Shown here in pieces: positions 61,567 through 64,000 of a stretch of 64,000 nucleotides of DNA (position 1 is its first letter; every line of letters begins with the position of its first letter). The DNA is from Rhizobium viscosum (GTDB lineage: Bacteria > Pseudomonadota > Alphaproteobacteria > Rhizobiales > Rhizobiaceae). The stretch spans positions 3,985,001 to 4,049,000 of the forward strand of contig NZ_JADBEC010000001.1 of assembly GCF_014873945.1 (NCBI RefSeq), in the 5' to 3' direction. The position numbers and the translations under genes were made by a program. The notes under the pieces were generated by a model. It did no database searches. It was not told the DNA's origin and saw nothing but the letters and a program-made list of their open reading frames with translations.

Positions 61567-64000
61567 TCTCCTGAAGGCGCAGGCGGCGGCGATCGCGGCT
61601 GCGACCGCCGGCATTGCTGCGCCCGCTTCGGCGCAGTCCGTGCCCGGCGGGGTGGCTGCCCTTGAGATCAAATGGTCGAAGGCGCCATGCCGCTTCTGCG
61701 GCACCGGCTGCGGCGTCATGGTGGGCGTGAAGGAAAACCAGGTTGTCGCGACCCATGGCGACATGGAAGCCGAGGTCAATCGCGGCCTCAACTGCGTCAA
61801 AGGCTATTTCCTCTCCAAGATCATGTACGGTAAGGACAGGCTGACGAGCCCGCTGCTGCGCAAGCGGGACGGCGTCTATGCCAAGGACGGCGAATTCGAG
61901 CCCGTCACCTGGGAAGAGGCCTTCGACGTGATGGCGGCACAGGCCAAGCGCGTGCTGAAGGAAAAGGGGCCGACGGCGCTCGGCATGTTCGGCTCCGGCC
62001 AGTGGACCATCTTCGAAGGATACGCCGCCACAAAGCTGATGCGGGCGGGCTTCCGCTCCAACAATCTCGATCCCAATGCACGCCACTGCATGGCCTCTGC
62101 TGCAGTGGCCTTCATGCGCACCTTCGGCATGGACGAGCCGATGGGATGCTATGACGATTTCGAAAACGCCGATGCCTTCGTGCTCTGGGGTTCGAACATG
62201 GCGGAGATGCATCCGATCCTCTGGACGCGGGTGGCCGACAGGCGGCTCGGGCACGAGCATGTGAAGGTCGCGGTGCTCTCCACCTTCACCCATCGCAGCA
62301 TGGACCTTGCCGACATACCCCTGATCTTCAAGCCGGGTTCGGACCTCGCGATCCTGAACTACATCGCCAACCACATCATCCAGACCGGCCGCGTTAACAA
62401 GGATTTCGTCGACAAGCATACGAAGTTCATGAAGGGGACGACCGATATCGGCTACGGCCTGCGTCCCGACAATCCGCTCGAAATGAAGGCCAAGGGTGTC
62501 GCCGACGCCGCCAAGATGGAGCCGATCGATTTCGAGGCCTTCAAGGCGATGGTATCCGAATATACGCTCGAAAAGGCGGTCGAGCTTTCGGGCGTCGACA
62601 GCGCCTTCCTGGAACAGCTTGCGGAACTCTACGCCGATCCCAAGACCAAGGTCATGTCGCTCTGGACCATGGGCTTCAACCAGCATGTGCGCGGCGTCTG
62701 GGCCAATCAGATGGTCTATAACCTGCATCTGCTCACCGGCAAGATTTCCGAACCGGGCAACAGCCCGTTCTCGCTGACCGGACAGCCGTCTGCCTGCGGC
62801 ACGGCCCGCGAGGTCGGCACCTTCGCCCACCGTCTGCCGGCCGACATGGTCGTCACCAATCCGGAGCATCGCAAGCATGCCGAGGAAATATGGAAGCTGC
62901 CGGACGGGCTGCTGCCGGAAAAGCCCGGTTATCACGCCGTCGAGCAGGACCGCATGCTGCATGACGGGAAGCTGAATTTCTACTGGGTGCAGGTCAACAA
63001 CAACGTCCAGGCCGCCCCCAACACCAGCAACGAGACCTACAAGGGATACCGCAATCCGGACAATTTCATCGTCGTCTCGGACGCCTATCCGACAGTCACC
63101 GCCATGAGCGCCGATCTGATATTGCCGGCCGCCATGTGGGTGGAGAAGGAGGGCGCCTACGGCAATGCCGAACGGCGCACGCATGTCTGGCATCAGCTCG
63201 TCAATGCTCCGGGCGAGGCCCGCTCGGACCTCTGGCAGCTGGTGGAATTCTCCAAGCGCTTCACCACCGACGAGGTCTGGCCCGCCGATATCCTCGACAA
63301 GAACCCGGATTACAAGGGAAAGACGCTCTACCAGGTGCTCTACCAGAACGGCAACGTGGACGAATTCCCGCTGTCGGACGTCTCGCCCGAATACGAGAAC
63401 CGGGAGGCCAAGGCCTTCGGTTTCTATATCCAGAAGGGGCTGTTCGAGGAATATGCTCATTTCGGCCGCGGGCATGGACACGATCTAGCGCCCTACGACA
63501 TGTACCATCAGGTGCGCGGCATGCGCTGGCCCGTCGTTGACGGCAAGGAGACGCGGTGGCGATACCGCGAAGGCTACGACCCCTACGTCAAACCGGGCGA
63601 GGGGCTGAAATTCTACGGGCAGAAGGACGGCCGCGCGGTCATCCTGGCGGTGCCTTACGAGCCGCCCGCAGAGTCGCCCGATGACGAGTTCAATTTCTGG
63701 CTCGTGACGGGCCGCGTCCTCGAACATTGGCATTCCGGCTCGATGACGATGCGCGTTCCCGAACTCTACCGGGCGTTTCCCGGCGCGCGCTGTTTCATGA
63801 ACGGCGACGACGCCAGGAAGATGGGCCTCAACCAGGGCGCGGAGGTGCGCATCCAGTCACGACGCGGCGAGATCATCAGCCGCGTGGAAATTCGCGGGCG
63901 CAACCGCATGCCGCATGGCGTGATTTTCGTCCCGTGGTTCGACGCCAGCCAGTTGATCAACAAGGTCACGCTCGACGCCACCGACCCCATCTCCAAGCAG
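61541..64000 (+). CDS. napA: Periplasmic nitrate reductase catalytic subunit NapA, 3' partial
   Basis: 820 codons of NapA are present, about 10-15 short of the usual length. The Tat signal (TRRDLLKAQAAAIAAATAGI) comes first, then the [4Fe-4S] motif CRFCGTGCGVMVG with a fourth Cys in GLNCVKG. RHCMASAAVAFMRTFG holds the molybdenum-ligating Cys, with HWHSGSMTMR and PHGVIFVPWF in the C-terminal molybdopterin domain. Reduces nitrate to nitrite in the periplasm. AAGG precedes ATG 61541. Confidence 0.96.
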   Translation, partial: MTTELTRRDLLKAQAAAIAAATAGIAAPASAQSVPGGVAALEIKWSKAPCRFCGTGCGVMVGVKENQVVATHGDMEAEVNRGLNCVKGYFLSKIMYGKDRLTSPLLRKRDGVYAKDGEFEPVTWEEAFDVMAAQAKRVLKEKGPTALGMFGSGQWTIFEGYAATKLMRAGFRSNNLDPNARHCMASAAVAFMRTFGMDEPMGCYDDFENADAFVLWGSNMAEMHPILWTRVADRRLGHEHVKVAVLSTFTHRSMDLADIPLIFKPGSDLAILNYIANHIIQTGRVNKDFVDKHTKFMKGTTDIGYGLRPDNPLEMKAKGVADAAKMEPIDFEAFKAMVSEYTLEKAVELSGVDSAFLEQLAELYADPKTKVMSLWTMGFNQHVRGVWANQMVYNLHLLTGKISEPGNSPFSLTGQPSACGTAREVGTFAHRLPADMVVTNPEHRKHAEEIWKLPDGLLPEKPGYHAVEQDRMLHDGKLNFYWVQVNNNVQAAPNTSNETYKGYRNPDNFIVVSDAYPTVTAMSADLILPAAMWVEKEGAYGNAERRTHVWHQLVNAPGEARSDLWQLVEFSKRFTTDEVWPADILDKNPDYKGKTLYQVLYQNGNVDEFPLSDVSPEYENREAKAFGFYIQKGLFEEYAHFGRGHGHDLAPYDMYHQVRGMRWPVVDGKETRWRYREGYDPYVKPGEGLKFYGQKDGRAVILAVPYEPPAESPDDEFNFWLVTGRVLEHWHSGSMTMRVPELYRAFPGARCFMNGDDARKMGLNQGAEVRIQSRRGEIISRVEIRGRNRMPHGVIFVPWFDASQLINKVTLDATDPISKQ

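Noticed and set aside
61460..63481. 673-residue open frame antisense to napA
   Set aside because: It is the mirror of a GC-rich coding region; napA has all family motifs and the antisense frame has none.

Overview
The window looks like chromosomal or large-replicon DNA of a Rhizobiaceae-type alphaproteobacterium (Rhizobium/Ensifer/Agrobacterium/Shinella neighbourhood). This is inferred from high GC, a BA14K-family protein, a cspA / TTG-started rpsU cluster, class III cyclase and FlgO/TPR regulators, rhizobial-type palindromic intergenic repeats, and a napEFDA operon with a FixK/FNR-like box. No rRNA, tRNA or CRISPR array was recognised.

Layout. 0-2.8 kb: the 3' part of an ABC-three-component (ABC-3C) conflict system, three genes coupled by GTGA overlaps and visibly lower in GC than the rest. 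2.9-6 kb: class III cyclase and two small P-loop kinases. 6.2-10.6 kb: aldo/keto reductase with AraC, a GST behind a perfect palindrome, and a TetR-controlled DoxX/DUF4267 pair in which the DUF4267 gene has an in-frame TGA. 10.6-24.4 kb: housekeeping and hypothetical genes separated by a family of ~180-bp palindromic elements, the cspA-rpsU cluster, and a degenerate duplicate of a gene-tail/element/gene-tail junction. 24.5-31.9 kb: divergent regulator/enzyme pairs (TetR/FAD reductase, HxlR/GST, WYL/RidA). 32-36.5 kb: an operon of DUF3604 hydrolase, parvulin-type isomerase and HupE/UreJ membrane protein. 36.6-53.7 kb: a long run of regulator/oxidoreductase or hydrolase pairs (NmrA, SDR, DUF3237, isochorismatase, alpha/beta hydrolase) plus a GltS transporter. 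53.8-57.7 kb: IS remnant, an orphan ORF, LssY_C, CbrC, a RidA-like protein and a cupin. 57.8-60.1 kb: winged-helix/TPR regulator and GST. 60.5-64 kb: napE, napF, napD and nearly all of napA, running off the right edge.

How it fits together. Much of the window reads as an accessory stress, electrophile or xenobiotic-response region built from small self-contained modules, each with its own regulator, followed by anaerobic nitrate respiration. The most unusual structure is a set of three decayed copies of a glutathione S-transferase 3' end (31.89, 36.52 and 38.48 kb), all in the same orientation as an intact GST at 28.9 kb. They mark the boundaries of consecutive modules, including the DUF3604-PpiC-HupE operon, and suggest serial cassette insertion at a gene 3' end. 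A second, independent case of 3'-tail duplication is seen at 20.93-21.23 kb.
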